Shown: positions 21,782 through 30,587, counted from the stretch's first letter. The stretch is 32,777 nt of DNA from Dethiobacter sp. (GCA_018333455.1 JAGXTN010000094.1:1-32777); one strand, 5' to 3'. Translations and numbers: made by a program. The notes: a model not told the origin generated them from the sequence alone.

Positions 21782-22887
21782 TTTCCCTCCGCCAAGCCAA
21801 AAATTCTCTTAAGGGCAGCTACAAGCGCTTCATTTTCTGCTTCTGTCCGCACCGCCAAGCGAATATAGCGAGGTGACAAACCGTGAAAGTTGCCGCAGTC
21901 GCGCACAAGAATTTTTTCTGCAAGAAGCTGTTGCTGCAGCATAAAAGAGGGCATTGCCAAAACTTCCAGAAAGAGATAGTTAACTGTTGGCGGCCAGACA
22001 CGCAACTGAGAAAAACTATTGAGCTGGCAAGCTAGTTTTTGCGCCAAACGGCTCACCTGCTCTGCCGTATAACGAATAAAGTCATGGTTGCCCAGCACAT
22101 ATTCTCCCGCCAACTGCGCCAATGTGTTTACGCTCCACGGATCGTGCAATTGCTTGGTTGCGTCGGCAATTTCAGCAGGAGCGGCTAAGAAACCCAAACG
22201 CAGACCGGGGATGGCATACATTTTGGTCATAGAGCAGAGTACCAGCACATTAGGCGGTGTGTTTACCAGCATAGAGCGATACGGCCAGTCCGGGCAAAAC
22301 TCCAAAAAAGCTTCATCCAGCAAAAGATACCCTCCGTGCTCTGCGCAGGTAGCAGCTACTGTCAGGATCTCTTCGCGGCTAAGTAGCGTACCGGTAGGAT
22401 TATTGGGATTGCACAACACTGTCAAAGCCGGACGCACCCGACTGACTGCGTCACAGAATGCAGGTACATTTAATTCGAAATTATCGCACTCTTGCAAGAA
22501 ATAGTAGCTAGCTTTCCTGCTTGCCGCCTGAGCCCCCTGCTCGTATAAAGCAAAGGTAGGTACAGGAATCAACACTTTGCCCACGGGAAGCGAACGCATC
22601 ACCAGATAGATCAGCTCTCCCGCACCGTTACCCACAACTAAACTGTGCTTGAGCTGATAGCGGCTGGAGATGGCAGACACCAACTTGCGGCAGGCCGGAT
22701 CTGGGTAGGCTGTCAATTTCGGGAGTTGCGCTCTTAAAAAATCATACAAACCTGCAGGAGGTCCCAACGGATTGATACTGGCGCTAAAATCCAAGAGTTC
22801 TTCTGCGGTCAAACCTGCCTGCTCTGCTGCCGTCTGCAAATCACCGCCGTGACCAAACGGGTGCAATTTACTTCTCACGTTTCTCAC
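21778..22887 (-). CDS. cobD: Threonine-phosphate decarboxylase (CobD type)
   Basis: CobD is a PLP enzyme of the aminotransferase fold that decarboxylates L-threonine phosphate to aminopropanol phosphate, the arm added to cobyrate by CbiB. The 369-residue protein begins with HPFGHGGDL and LDFSASINPLGPP (family signature near 34-46). It has CNPNNPTGTLLSREE (about 160-174) and the PLP-Lys segment CSMTKMYAIPGLRLGF (about 218-233). The start is GTG at 22887 with AGGTG six bases upstream. Histidinol-phosphate aminotransferase is the main look-alike, but the neighbours cobS, cbiB and cobC and the N-terminal GHGGD favour CobD. Confidence 0.92.
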   Translation of the reverse strand: MRNVRSKLHPFGHGGDLQTAAEQAGLTAEELLDFSASINPLGPPAGLYDFLRAQLPKLTAYPDPACRKLVSAISSRYQLKHSLVVGNGAGELIYLVMRSLPVGKVLIPVPTFALYEQGAQAASRKASYYFLQECDNFELNVPAFCDAVSRVRPALTVLCNPNNPTGTLLSREEILTVAATCAEHGGYLLLDEAFLEFCPDWPYRSMLVNTPPNVLVLCSMTKMYAIPGLRLGFLAAPAEIADATKQLHDPWSVNTLAQLAGEYVLGNHDFIRYTAEQVSRLAQKLACQLNSFSQLRVWPPTVNYLFLEVLAMPSFMLQQQLLAEKILVRDCGNFHGLSPRYIRLAVRTEAENEALVAALKRIFGLAEGK

Positions 22888-22948
22888 TTTTTACACCTGC
22901 CAGCAATTTGAGAATTATTCCGAAAACATTACGATTATAGGTCTAGAA

Positions 22949-23692
22949 TCACAGCAAGATAAGCGGTACTAAAATCAAGACTGATAACTCGTGCATTTCA
23001 CACGCTGCCCCCAGCAAATCCCCGGTGGCACCGCCAAAGTTATTCAAGAAAAAGCGCCTAAGCAAGAAGAGCATTACCGCCTGCCATAAAAAGACCAAAA
23101 AGATGGCACTGCCAACAACCAGCAGTCCAAGAAAAAGAAAAAAAAGAACTGCTGCCGCCAAATGCCACCGACCTGTTCCCTCCACAAAAACACGGCCTAG
23201 ACCTTCCCCAGCTCGCGCGTAGCTGCAGGTGGACATTAAGGCAACCATAGCCGTTCGACCCGCCAGCGGAGCGAGAATCAACGCCGGAAAGTGAGCCGGA
23301 TTAGCAGCTAGGGCGGATACGGCAGCAATTTTCAGAAAAATCATAAATACGGCGCTTTGTACGCCGAAGGCGCCTACTTGGCTGTCGCGCATTGCCGCCA
23401 AACGACGTTCCATGTCTCCCCGCACACCCAGTCCATCAAAAGTGTCCATCAAACCATCCAGATGCAGACCGGCTGTCAGGCCCGCCCACAAAGCCACTGT
23501 CAGTGCTGAGGCAAGAAAAATTGGCCAAGTAGTGCGACCCCACTGCCAGCAGACAAACAGAACTAGTCCGAGCAATACGCCAACAATTGGATAATAGATG
23601 GTGGAGGCTGCCAAGTCATCGGCAGTCAAATCTTCATCTTTGCCTAGGGGAAACACAGTAAGAAAGCGGAGCGCCTGGAAGAAATGTTTCAT
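22949..23692 (-). CDS. cobS: Adenosylcobinamide-GDP ribazoletransferase
   Basis: CobS is the membrane enzyme that joins alpha-ribazole (or its phosphate) to adenosylcobinamide-GDP, the last joining step of the nucleotide loop. The 247-residue protein has the N-terminal FFQALRFLTVFPLG (4-17) and the metal-binding HLDGLMDTFDGLGVRGDMER (about 77-96). Next comes MRDSQVGAFGV (about 101-111), then multiple hydrophobic segments and the C-terminal FGGATGDLLGAACEMHEL. The length is normal. It is separated from cbiB by 12 bases. A 61-bp gap separates it from cobD. Confidence 0.95.
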   Translation of the reverse strand: MKHFFQALRFLTVFPLGKDEDLTADDLAASTIYYPIVGVLLGLVLFVCWQWGRTTWPIFLASALTVALWAGLTAGLHLDGLMDTFDGLGVRGDMERRLAAMRDSQVGAFGVQSAVFMIFLKIAAVSALAANPAHFPALILAPLAGRTAMVALMSTCSYARAGEGLGRVFVEGTGRWHLAAAVLFFLFLGLLVVGSAIFLVFLWQAVMLFLLRRFFLNNFGGATGDLLGAACEMHELSVLILVPLILL

Positions 23693-23704
23693 AGTACCAC
23701 GCCT

Positions 23705-24655
23705 TTACAAAAGATTTAGAACCAGAGCCTGCAACAATAGTCCAACTGCCAGAAAAAACACAGCAGTAACCATCATTAAAGTTGTTGCCTCTCTAATATC
23801 ATTCGCCTCGGGCGGACGCCCTTCCTGCCAAAGGCGCATTCTTTGGCAGATTCTACCGCCATAGCGATTTTCGCCGCCTAAAGTCACACCAAGCGCACCA
23901 GCCATTAGCGCTTCCGTCAAACCACTGTTAGGACTGGGATGTTTTTTCCCATCCCGGCAGAGCGCCGTCCATGCCGCCCTCACAGGCAAACGAAGTACTG
24001 CCGCGGCCAGCAACATCACCGGTATCGTCAGACGTGCCGGCAGCCAGTTGGCGGCATCGTCTAACTTAGCCGCCGCCCTGCCAAACCAGAGATAGCGATC
24101 ATTTTTATAGCCCAGCATGGAATCCATGGTGTTTATTGCTTTGTAGAGCAGTGCCAACGGCGCCCCCCCCAGCAGTGCATAAAAAAGTGGTGCCGTCACC
24201 CCGTCCACAGTATTTTCTGCTACAGTCTCCACCGCTGCCCTGGAAACCTCCCGTTCAGACAACTGCTCGCTGTCCCGTCCTACAACCATAGCTACCGCCT
24301 GCCGCGCCTGTTTTATGTTTCCGTCCTGTAAAGGCAAATATATCTCTTCCGCCGCTTGCTGAAGAGAACGGGTCGCTAAGGCAGTCGCAAGCATCATCAC
24401 AGTAAGAATCGCTCCCGCCAGCGGGTGAATAAAGGAAAAAATACTAATCAGTCCAAGTGAAGAAGCATATACTACACACAACACCACCAGCACCAGTAAA
24501 GCACCCCTATACTGCAACTTGTGTGCTGAATGGTCACAATTATAAAGTCTTTTTTCTAAAAAGGAAATCAGCTTGCCGAACCAGACGACCGGGTGGGGAA
24601 GCCAACGAGGATCACCGATGAGGGCATCCAGCAAAAATGCCAAAAGAATGAGCAT
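23705..24655 (-). CDS. cbiB: Adenosylcobinamide-phosphate synthase
   Basis: CbiB attaches aminopropanol phosphate to adenosylcobyrate in the membrane. The 316-residue protein begins LAFLLDALIGDPRWLPHPVV (family signature, 5-24) and continues with WFGKLISFLEKRLYN. It has VGRDSEQLSEREVSRAAVET (about 122-141) and ENTVDGVTAPLFYALLGG (about 144-161), and several membrane segments. The start ATG abuts the cobU stop without a gap. It works with CobD, encoded two genes downstream, which supplies the substrate arm. Confidence 0.95.
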   Translation of the reverse strand: MLILLAFLLDALIGDPRWLPHPVVWFGKLISFLEKRLYNCDHSAHKLQYRGALLVLVVLCVVYASSLGLISIFSFIHPLAGAILTVMMLATALATRSLQQAAEEIYLPLQDGNIKQARQAVAMVVGRDSEQLSEREVSRAAVETVAENTVDGVTAPLFYALLGGAPLALLYKAINTMDSMLGYKNDRYLWFGRAAAKLDDAANWLPARLTIPVMLLAAAVLRLPVRAAWTALCRDGKKHPSPNSGLTEALMAGALGVTLGGENRYGGRICQRMRLWQEGRPPEANDIREATTLMMVTAVFFLAVGLLLQALVLNLL

Positions 24656-25231
24656 CTAAGCTTCTCCCTTGACACGCAGCAGATACCCGGCTACCGCAAA
24701 ATATACTTCGTCCGCCTCTTTTGCAACCAACTGGTTAGCCCTGCCCGCCAAGTCACGAAAAAATCTGCCTAGCGGTGATTCCGGCACAATGCCGCAGCCC
24801 ACTTCATTGGCGACTAAAATGGTCGTAAATAGTCTTTCTTTAGTCTTCAGGCAAAGACTATGCAGCGCCTTGCTAATTTCGTTCTCGACGCTTTCCAACT
24901 CAACAAAGGTGGCCTCTGCAGAGTAATGGGGCAAAAGCAGATTTGTTAGCCAAAGCGTCAGGCAGTCCACAACAACTGTTTCGGTTTCCGGTGAGACTTT
25001 TTCCAGCGCTCCAGGCAGGTCCCATTGCTCTTCCAGCGTAAGCCAATCAGACGGACGCCTTTTTTTATGGAGGGCTACCCTGTGAGCCATTTCTTCGTCA
25101 TGGATGGCCGCAGTAGCAAGATAGACTGTTTTTCCTCCCGAGGCAAGAGCCATCTCTTCCGCCAAGCGACTTTTACCACTGCGAGCACCACCTAAGATTA
25201 AGACCAACTTTCCCCCTTCACCTTTTACCAT
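24656..25231 (-). CDS. cobU: Adenosylcobinamide kinase / guanylyltransferase
   Basis: CobU phosphorylates adenosylcobinamide and then transfers GMP to make adenosylcobinamide-GDP. The protein from the chosen start is 191 residues. The P-loop is LILGGARSGKSRLAEEMA (about 11-28). The segment AHRVALHKKRRPSDW holds the His that takes GMP. VVDCLTLWLTNLL is the third signature, and the end has ANEVGCGIVPESPLGR. I chose ATG at 25231 because GGGAGG lies eight bases upstream and the codon follows the cbiA stop by one base; the frame extends further upstream only inside cbiA. Confidence 0.95.
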   Translation of the reverse strand: MVKGEGGKLVLILGGARSGKSRLAEEMALASGGKTVYLATAAIHDEEMAHRVALHKKRRPSDWLTLEEQWDLPGALEKVSPETETVVVDCLTLWLTNLLLPHYSAEATFVELESVENEISKALHSLCLKTKERLFTTILVANEVGCGIVPESPLGRFFRDLAGRANQLVAKEADEVYFAVAGYLLRVKGEA

Positions 25232-25232
25232 C

Positions 25233-26603
25233 TCATCTTCCTCCCTGTTTGGCATAGTCTGCACAAGCTGACACAAAGCGGCGCGCCACATTGGGATTAC
25301 TAAAAAAATGCAAATGAAAATAAGAACCTAGGCAGTTGGCAAAGCGTTCCCCCCCGACCTCGCCCTGCGGCAGCTTACGGAATAAGACCGGAGCTGAAAC
25401 CTGCTCCATCTCTGACCAATGAAATTCATGACCGCGGCAAGTCTCATTTTCTGGCAGCAAAAAGTTTTCTGCCAGGCCGGTCACTTCCACATAACCAAGC
25501 GCTCTGCGTTTTTTCCTCATCACAGCACGTCCGGGAAAAACACCGGCCATGGGCCAAGCCTGTCCCGTAAAATCCAGCAGTTCCTGCGCTAAAAACATAT
25601 AGCCTCCGCACTCGGCATAAATTGGCACACCTGCCAAGCCTGCCGCCTTGACTGCCTGCCGGATAGCTCCGTTTTGCGCCAACTTTGCAGCAAAGACTTC
25701 GGGAAAACCGCCACCCAACAAAATGCCGTGACTTTCCTCTGGCAGTCTGTCATCATGCAACGGTGAAAAAGGAACCAGCTCCGCCCCAAAATAGCTCAAC
25801 AGTTCCTGATTTTCAGCATAATAAAAACTGAAAGCTTCATCGCGAGCTACGGCAATCCGACAACTAAGTCGCTCGCTCTTGGCAGGGAAAATTTTCCGTA
25901 TTGGTTCCGGTAGTGGACCAGCAGCAGCTGCTGACGCCAATACTGCATTAACATCGATCTTTTCTTCCACCAAATCTGCCAAGTACGCAAACAGTTCTGT
26001 TAAATCGCCGTTTTCTGCGGCCGGCAAAAGCCCCAGATGTCTCTCCGGCACCGCAAGACGCTCATCTTTTGCTAAATAGCCAAAGACCGGTACAGACAGA
26101 TAGCTGTTCACCGCTTCCTCTAAGAGATGAAAATGACTCTCGCCGGAGAGCTGGTTGAAGACAATCCCCGCGAATGGCACATCCCGGTCAAAATGAAGAT
26201 ATCCGCCAACTAATGCGGCGGCGCTTCTGGCCATTTTAGCGCCGCTAGCCACGAGCACTACCGGCGTTCCGGTAATTTTAGCCACATGTGCTGAACTCCC
26301 TATCTCCCCTTGCCCCTTGCGGCCGTCGTATAAGCCCATCACTCCCTCAATCACCGCAATAGCATCTGCCGGCACGCGGCGTTGAAGAATCTCCAAAACT
26401 TGCTCCGGCGGCATCATCCAACTGTCCAGATTGCCGGCGGGGACACCGGCTGCCGCAGCATGAAAACCTGGGTCGATATAATCAGGACCAACCTTAAAGG
26501 GCACAACATGCAGCCCGCGACGGCGCAGAGCATAAATCAAGCCTGCCGTCAGCATGGTTTTACCTACACCGCTATGTGTCCCAGCAATCATAATCCGCTT
26601 CAT
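25233..26603 (-). CDS. cbiA: Cobyrinate a,c-diamide synthase
   Basis: CbiA amidates the a and c carboxylates of (cobalt-)cobyrinate using glutamine and ATP. The 456-residue protein has an N-terminal dethiobiotin-synthase-like ATPase domain with IAGTHSGVGKTMLTAGL (6-22), VGPDYIDPGFH (38-48) and IEGVMGLYDGR. The C-terminal type 1 glutamine amidotransferase domain has LLGGGFPEVFA, the nucleophile Cys in YAECGGYMFL (about 330-339), and a final histidine in CLGSYFHLHFF. The start overlaps cbiC by four bases (ATGA). CbiP, which amidates the other side chains, has no gene in this window. Confidence 0.96.
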   Translation of the reverse strand: MKRIMIAGTHSGVGKTMLTAGLIYALRRRGLHVVPFKVGPDYIDPGFHAAAAGVPAGNLDSWMMPPEQVLEILQRRVPADAIAVIEGVMGLYDGRKGQGEIGSSAHVAKITGTPVVLVASGAKMARSAAALVGGYLHFDRDVPFAGIVFNQLSGESHFHLLEEAVNSYLSVPVFGYLAKDERLAVPERHLGLLPAAENGDLTELFAYLADLVEEKIDVNAVLASAAAAGPLPEPIRKIFPAKSERLSCRIAVARDEAFSFYYAENQELLSYFGAELVPFSPLHDDRLPEESHGILLGGGFPEVFAAKLAQNGAIRQAVKAAGLAGVPIYAECGGYMFLAQELLDFTGQAWPMAGVFPGRAVMRKKRRALGYVEVTGLAENFLLPENETCRGHEFHWSEMEQVSAPVLFRKLPQGEVGGERFANCLGSYFHLHFFSNPNVARRFVSACADYAKQGGR

Positions 26604-27253
26604 CTTCTGACTCCTGCTCCCCTCCCGACCACCAAGGCCATTGCCAACAAAGCATTCATAATAGCGGCAGCTACGGTGCTGCCACCTTTTTCGCCTTGCA
26701 CAGTAATCCAGGGAAAATCAAATTCGGTGAGCCATTCCTTAGATTCTGCTGCGCCCACAAAACCTACAGGTGTGCCCACCACAAGAGCGGGCTCTGCTTT
26801 ACCAGCTTTTACCGCCTCAAGCAGAACAAACAAGGCGGTCGGCGCATTGCCGATGAGAAAAATTGCACCTCGAGGATGGGCTGTTAATGCCCTGCTCATG
26901 GCAACCGCCGCCCGCGTCGTCCCCAGCATTTTAGCTTCCGCCGCCACCGTCGGCTCATGGATCAGACAAGTTAGTTGCAACCCTAAAGCAGCAGCCGCTT
27001 GCCGGTTGACCCCGGAGCGGGCCATTTCCACGTCACAGTAAACCGGCGCGCCGCCTGCCAGCGCCGCCACCCCAGCAGTTAACGCATTATGACTAAAGGC
27101 TGTAAGTTCAGCAAAAGAAAAATCACCTGTCGTATGCACCACTCGTTTGATTACCGGTTTTTGAGACAATTCAAAGGGAAAGCCCGCCAATCGCACCTCA
27201 ATAATTGCCATACTTTTTTCTTCAATTTCGCGCGGGTCTTTGCAATAATCCAT
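26600..27253 (-). CDS. cbiC: Cobalt-precorrin-8 methylmutase
   Basis: CbiC moves the C-11 methyl group to C-12, giving cobyrinate. The 217-residue protein has the catalytic-His segment RVVHTTGDFSF (about 40-50) and YCDVEMARSGVNR (about 72-84). It also has GNAPTALFVLLE (about 134-145) and VGTPVGFVGAAESK (about 154-167), all in family order. The length is close to the usual 210. ATG at 27253 has AGGAGG four bases upstream. It follows cbiX by eight bases. Confidence 0.96.
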   Translation of the reverse strand: MDYCKDPREIEEKSMAIIEVRLAGFPFELSQKPVIKRVVHTTGDFSFAELTAFSHNALTAGVAALAGGAPVYCDVEMARSGVNRQAAAALGLQLTCLIHEPTVAAEAKMLGTTRAAVAMSRALTAHPRGAIFLIGNAPTALFVLLEAVKAGKAEPALVVGTPVGFVGAAESKEWLTEFDFPWITVQGEKGGSTVAAAIMNALLAMALVVGRGAGVRR

Positions 27254-27261
27254 AGTACCTC

Positions 27262-27636
27262 CTACAGTTTAGGTGCCGCGTCTACGCGGTCCCAAATAAT
27301 CTCCGCCATCCGCTCGTCTATTCCCAGCACAGGCGCCAGCACCAAGCGCAAACGTGGGCGATCCACTGCTTCTGCGGCTAAAATTGCCGGAATATCTTCC
27401 TGCATATGAATCCCGTCATAAAGAAATACTGGCACAATCGTCACTTCTTCCAATTCACCGTCGTCAAGCAGAGCCAATGCTTCCCGCAAGTCTGGTTTAG
27501 CAAACTGCAGAAAACCATAGGCAATCTTTGACCCGGGACGCTTCCACTCCACCATCTCTTTTAACTTCAGCAACGCGTCATTAGCCTCACTACGCCTACT
27601 GCCATGCCCAACTAATAATATTGCTCGTTTCAACAA
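27262..27636 (-). CDS. cbiX: Sirohydrochlorin cobaltochelatase, short CbiX type
   Basis: CbiX inserts Co2+ into sirohydrochlorin at the entry to the anaerobic pathway. At 124 residues it is the short, single-domain form (as in CbiX-S), which works as a dimer. The metal-site His residues lie in LVGHGSRRSEAND (8-20) and in VPVFLYDGIHMQEDIP (about 69-84). The start is TTG at 27636, with GGAGG six bases upstream; the next codon is also TTG. It is the first gene after the repeat-rich gap, so its expression depends on read-through or a promoter in that gap. A sirohydrochlorin ferrochelatase role cannot be excluded by sequence alone. Confidence 0.92.
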   Translation of the reverse strand: MLKRAILLVGHGSRRSEANDALLKLKEMVEWKRPGSKIAYGFLQFAKPDLREALALLDDGELEEVTIVPVFLYDGIHMQEDIPAILAAEAVDRPRLRLVLAPVLGIDERMAEIIWDRVDAAPKL

Positions 27637-27751
27637 CTTACACCTCCAAAGGTTTAGTCCATCTCAACCAGCCCTCACCCATTGCTAGAGGTCGGAGGTC
27701 AGATGTCGGACTCGTCGGAATCGGCGAAATAGCCGATTCACAGACACCAAT

Positions 27752-27862
27752 GGGAGAGGGGAACTGTTGGGCAGAGGGAGAACGATTATGCCCTCGCTCG
27801 TACCATGTAGGGGCGGGTTTCAAACCCGCCCAGGCAGATGGTAGATGCTATTTTCAGGGTAG
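27752..27862. repeat. Direct repeat copy A
   Basis: About 111 bp, starting GGGAGAGGGGAACTGTTGGG and ending GCTATTTTCAGGGTAG, with the palindrome at 27811-27831. It is close to identical to copy B over its last 60 bases, with small differences in the middle. Confidence 0.85.
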
Positions 27863-27939
27863 ACCCCCATGCCGCCTGCGGCACCATCAGAAGGATGAAA
27901 ATGCGCCTCAGCTGGCCCTCTCCCTAGCCCTCTCCCGCA

Positions 27940-28053
27940 GGGAGAGGGGAACTGTTGGGATGAGAGAAGGGAACACTTATGCCCTTGCTCGTGCCATGTA
28001 GGGGCGGGTTTTAAACCCGCCCAAGTAGATGGTAGATGCTATTTTCAGGGTAG
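27940..28053. repeat. Direct repeat copy B
   Basis: About 114 bp, with the same start and end as copy A, offset by 188-191 bp. The central palindrome (28002-28022) has the loop base changed. Its first nine bases also form the 3' arm of the hairpin at 27928-27948. Confidence 0.85.
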
Positions 28054-28078
28054 GGAGAAGGTGCTTGTAAATCGGCCG

Positions 28079-28843
28079 CTAATCTTGTATTTTTTTCAGG
28101 GCGGAGATAATCTGCTGGGCGGAGGAATAGCCTGCCCGGGAAAATGGTCGGCGCACTAAAATGATTGGGATTTTACATGCCTTGGCTGCCGCCACTTTTT
28201 GCATCGTCCCCCCAGTTTCACCACTATCTTTAGCTACAACTGCTTCAGCTCCATATGCTGTAAATAGAGCTGTATTTAGCGCTTGAGATACGGGTCCCTG
28301 CAGCGCTACGATTTCTGCCGGTGACAATCCCTGCTCACGGCACTGGCGAATACTTTCCTCCTCGGGAAGGACACGAGCCACAACTTTCTTCTCCGGCGGC
28401 AGGGCTGAAAGAAATTCCCGCAGACGTCGAGAGCCAATTGTAAGAAAGATTACTCGTGCCAAGCGAGCAGCACTTTGTGCTGCCGCAGTAAAGTCTGAAA
28501 CATAGTAAACCCCTTCTCCGGCAGGAATATTGGCTGACGGACGCTCATAACGAAGATAAGCCACTCCTGTTTCGGACGCTGCACGATATGCCTCTTCTTT
28601 AACTTGCTCCGCGAAAGGATGGGTAGCATCTACCACGGCACGCACCTCCTTTTCCCTGATAAAGCTGGTCAGGGCAGTGGCATCCATCGCGCCCTGCAAC
28701 ACTACGCATCCGCCTTGCTCCCGCAGCAAGGCGGCCCCATAGCTGCTTACGGCTGTAGCTACAATCATTGTACGGGGAAAAACGGCGTTAATGGCTGCCA
28801 CCAGCTCTCTGGCATCCTTTGTGCCGCCCATTAACAGAATCAT
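28079..28843 (-). CDS. cbiJ: Cobalt-precorrin-6A reductase
   Basis: CbiJ reduces (cobalt-)precorrin-6A with NAD(P)H. The 254-residue protein begins LLMGGTKDARELV (3-15), then has VDATHPFAEQVKEEAYRA (about 72-89), which is the best family signature, and later TIGSRRLREF, VARVLP and the C-terminal AKDSGETGGTMQKVAAA (about 204-220). The length is normal. The start overlaps cbiH by four bases. It is the last gene before the repeat mosaic; its stop codon lies at the edge of that mosaic. Confidence 0.95.
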   Translation of the reverse strand: MILLMGGTKDARELVAAINAVFPRTMIVATAVSSYGAALLREQGGCVVLQGAMDATALTSFIREKEVRAVVDATHPFAEQVKEEAYRAASETGVAYLRYERPSANIPAGEGVYYVSDFTAAAQSAARLARVIFLTIGSRRLREFLSALPPEKKVVARVLPEEESIRQCREQGLSPAEIVALQGPVSQALNTALFTAYGAEAVVAKDSGETGGTMQKVAAAKACKIPIILVRRPFSRAGYSSAQQIISALKKIQD

Positions 28844-29547
28844 AATCTATACCCCCGCGGTGTAACCATGCGGCCATGTACCAGTTTGGTCTGGCTATTA
28901 CCGATTACTACCGTAGTAGTCATATCCACATCTTCTGGCGACAACAGAGCTAAGGTGGTAATTATTTGCTTTTCCTTTGCGCGTCCACAATCTTTAACAA
29001 TCCCTACCGGCGCAGAAAGATCTCGGTGCCGCGAAACTATCTCCAGCGCCTTTTGTAAATGGTCTGCTCTGCCTTTACTGCGCGGATTGTAGAGCACAAG
29101 CACAAAATCTGCCTCCGCAGCAGCAGCAAGACGGCGTGCAATAGTCTCCCAAGGAGTCAATAAATCAGACAGGCTGATAACTGCAAAATCGTGAGTCAGC
29201 GGAGCCCCTAGCAGCGCCGCTGCCGCCGTTGCAGCCGTTACGCCGGGAAATATAGAAACAGCCAAACCTGCCGGCGCCACTTCTAATACTGGGCCTGCCA
29301 TACCGTAGACACCCGGGTCGCCGCTGGAAACGACTACCACTTGTTTGCCGCTCAGTGCCTCTGCCACGGCGGCACGGGCACGGTCAGTCTCTTTTTTCAT
29401 CCCGGAGGCCATAATCACTTTCCCGGCAATTAATGGCTCAATCAGCTTGAGATAAGTTGTATAGCCTACCACGACATCCGCCTGAAGCAGTGCTTCCTTA
29501 GCTTGAGGCGTTAGCGTCTCTTCCCCGCCGGGGCCGAGGCCGACCAC
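28840..29547 (-). CDS. cbiH: Cobalt-precorrin-3 (C17) methyltransferase
   Basis: CbiH methylates C-17 and drives ring contraction, using SAM. From the chosen start it has 235 residues: VGLGPGGEETLTPQAKEAL (2-20), VVGYTTYLKLIEPL, the SAM loop VVVSSGDPGVYGMAGPVLE (about 74-92), PGVTAATAAAALLGAPLTHD, and VLYNPRSKGRADHL. GTG at 29547 is chosen because GGAGG lies about 10 bases upstream and the family motif starts at once; the frame continues upstream without a good start, only inside cbiG. The overlap with cbiG is 37 bases, longer than elsewhere in this operon. Confidence 0.94.
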   Translation of the reverse strand: MVGLGPGGEETLTPQAKEALLQADVVVGYTTYLKLIEPLIAGKVIMASGMKKETDRARAAVAEALSGKQVVVVSSGDPGVYGMAGPVLEVAPAGLAVSIFPGVTAATAAAALLGAPLTHDFAVISLSDLLTPWETIARRLAAAAEADFVLVLYNPRSKGRADHLQKALEIVSRHRDLSAPVGIVKDCGRAKEKQIITTLALLSPEDVDMTTTVVIGNSQTKLVHGRMVTPRGYRL

Positions 29548-30587
29548 GGATATTCTGCCTCCGCTACCGCTACCGTCACTCCATTTATTTTTTGTTTCGG
29601 CACAAGCAAACGGCCGCCTTTGGCAGCCAAAATCGCTGTCGGTTCGCATACTGCTCCCACCCCCATAGTTTCTTGCACAAAAGCAGACTGTTCATAAGAG
29701 GCAACCAACCCCTTTATTTGCTCCGCCTTGTAAAATTTGACTGGCAGCCCCAATTCCTGCGCCGCCAGCCGCAGGCCCTCTTCATCCCGCTTACGGTCAA
29801 TACTGGCTAGTGCTGCCACACTAGCGGCAGCCAAGTTGAAGCGCTCAAGCACACTGGCGATAGCAGTCAAAATTTGTATTGCCCCAATCCCGCGCCGACA
29901 GCCTACCCCCAGATATAGATTAGGGGGGCGTAAAAACAGATCTCCCTCACCTGCACCAGGAATTTTATGCCGATTTGTAAGCAGCGCCCTGTAGGATAAC
30001 TGTTCACTCGCTGCGAAACGGGAGAAAGGGAGAAATAGAAGGCCGTTACCACAAGGCAGTTGAGCAGCCGGCAAGTCGGTGAAAACGGTGACTTTTTCAG
30101 CGCGTAACATGGCTGCATTAAAAGTTTTAATCAGCGAAAAAGGTTCGGGCCTAGCGTCAATTTCCCTGGCAAAGAGATCTACGGCATAGAGACCTTTACC
30201 ATCGGTAGCAGTCGTAATTACCGGCAGAGCACCCACTGTTTGCGCCAACCGCTCTGCCAGCGCATTAGCGCCTCCCCAGTGCCCGGAAAGCAAGGAAATA
30301 GCAAAGCGTCCGTCCTCATCCATTACTACCACCGCCGGATCAGACTGCTTATCCCGCAGCAGTGGAGCCAAGATACGTACGGCGATGCCAGAAGCCATAA
30401 TCAGCACTAATGCTTCGTCGATTTGGAAACGCCGGCAAACCAACTCCCGCAACCCTGCAAAAAAATGGGCATCATCCTCCGGCTCACACAAAGCTTTCGG
30501 CAACCAAACTGTAAAGCCGCAGGCCCCGCCAATTTTCAGAGCCAGTTGGCGCCCTCCCGGCGTGATCGCGATAACTGAGCTACTCAT
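29511..30587 (-). CDS. cbiG: Cobalt-precorrin-5A hydrolase
   Basis: CbiG opens the delta-lactone of cobalt-precorrin-5A and releases acetaldehyde, a step specific to the anaerobic pathway. The 358-residue protein has the N-terminal segment IMASGIAVRILAPLLRDKQ (about 63-81) and DPAVVVMDEDGRFAISLLSG followed by HWGGANALAERLA. The C-terminal domain has LYLGVGCRRG, IDRKRDEEGL and VCEPTAILAAKGG. Both halves of the family are therefore present. The start overlaps cbiF by four bases. Its presence marks the pathway as the anaerobic one. Confidence 0.95.
   Translation of the reverse strand: MSSSVIAITPGGRQLALKIGGACGFTVWLPKALCEPEDDAHFFAGLRELVCRRFQIDEALVLIMASGIAVRILAPLLRDKQSDPAVVVMDEDGRFAISLLSGHWGGANALAERLAQTVGALPVITTATDGKGLYAVDLFAREIDARPEPFSLIKTFNAAMLRAEKVTVFTDLPAAQLPCGNGLLFLPFSRFAASEQLSYRALLTNRHKIPGAGEGDLFLRPPNLYLGVGCRRGIGAIQILTAIASVLERFNLAAASVAALASIDRKRDEEGLRLAAQELGLPVKFYKAEQIKGLVASYEQSAFVQETMGVGAVCEPTAILAAKGGRLLVPKQKINGVTVAVAEAEYPWSASAPAGKRR

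Larger units (their letters stand above)
27637..28078. repeat. Repeat mosaic between cbiJ and cbiX
   Basis: This 442-bp stretch has no gene I support. It holds two direct copies of a 111-114 bp unit (27752-27862 and 27940-28053). Each copy contains a 21-bp palindrome of the form GGGCGGGTTT-N-AAACCCGCCC (27811-27831; 28002-28022). Other inverted repeats are GAATCGGC/GCCGATTC (27718-27739), TGCCGC/GCGGCA (27870-27883) and CCCTCTCCC/GGGAGAGGG (27928-27948). Near 27690-27710 are three 7-bp near-repeats (GGTCGGA, GGTCAGA, TGTCGGA). There are no transposase and no clear terminal repeats. It looks like a nest of dispersed intergenic repeats. Confidence 0.85.

Noticed and set aside
22888-22948. Promoter before cobD (a TATAAT is present)
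   Set aside because: No -35 element lies at proper spacing, and the gene is probably part of the operon.
27621-28001. A plus-strand frame of 126 codons in the repeat mosaic
   Set aside because: It is made of the repeated, palindromic DNA and has no family pattern.
27637-28078. CRISPR array
   Set aside because: There are only two long copies about 190 bp apart, no short regular repeats and no cas genes.
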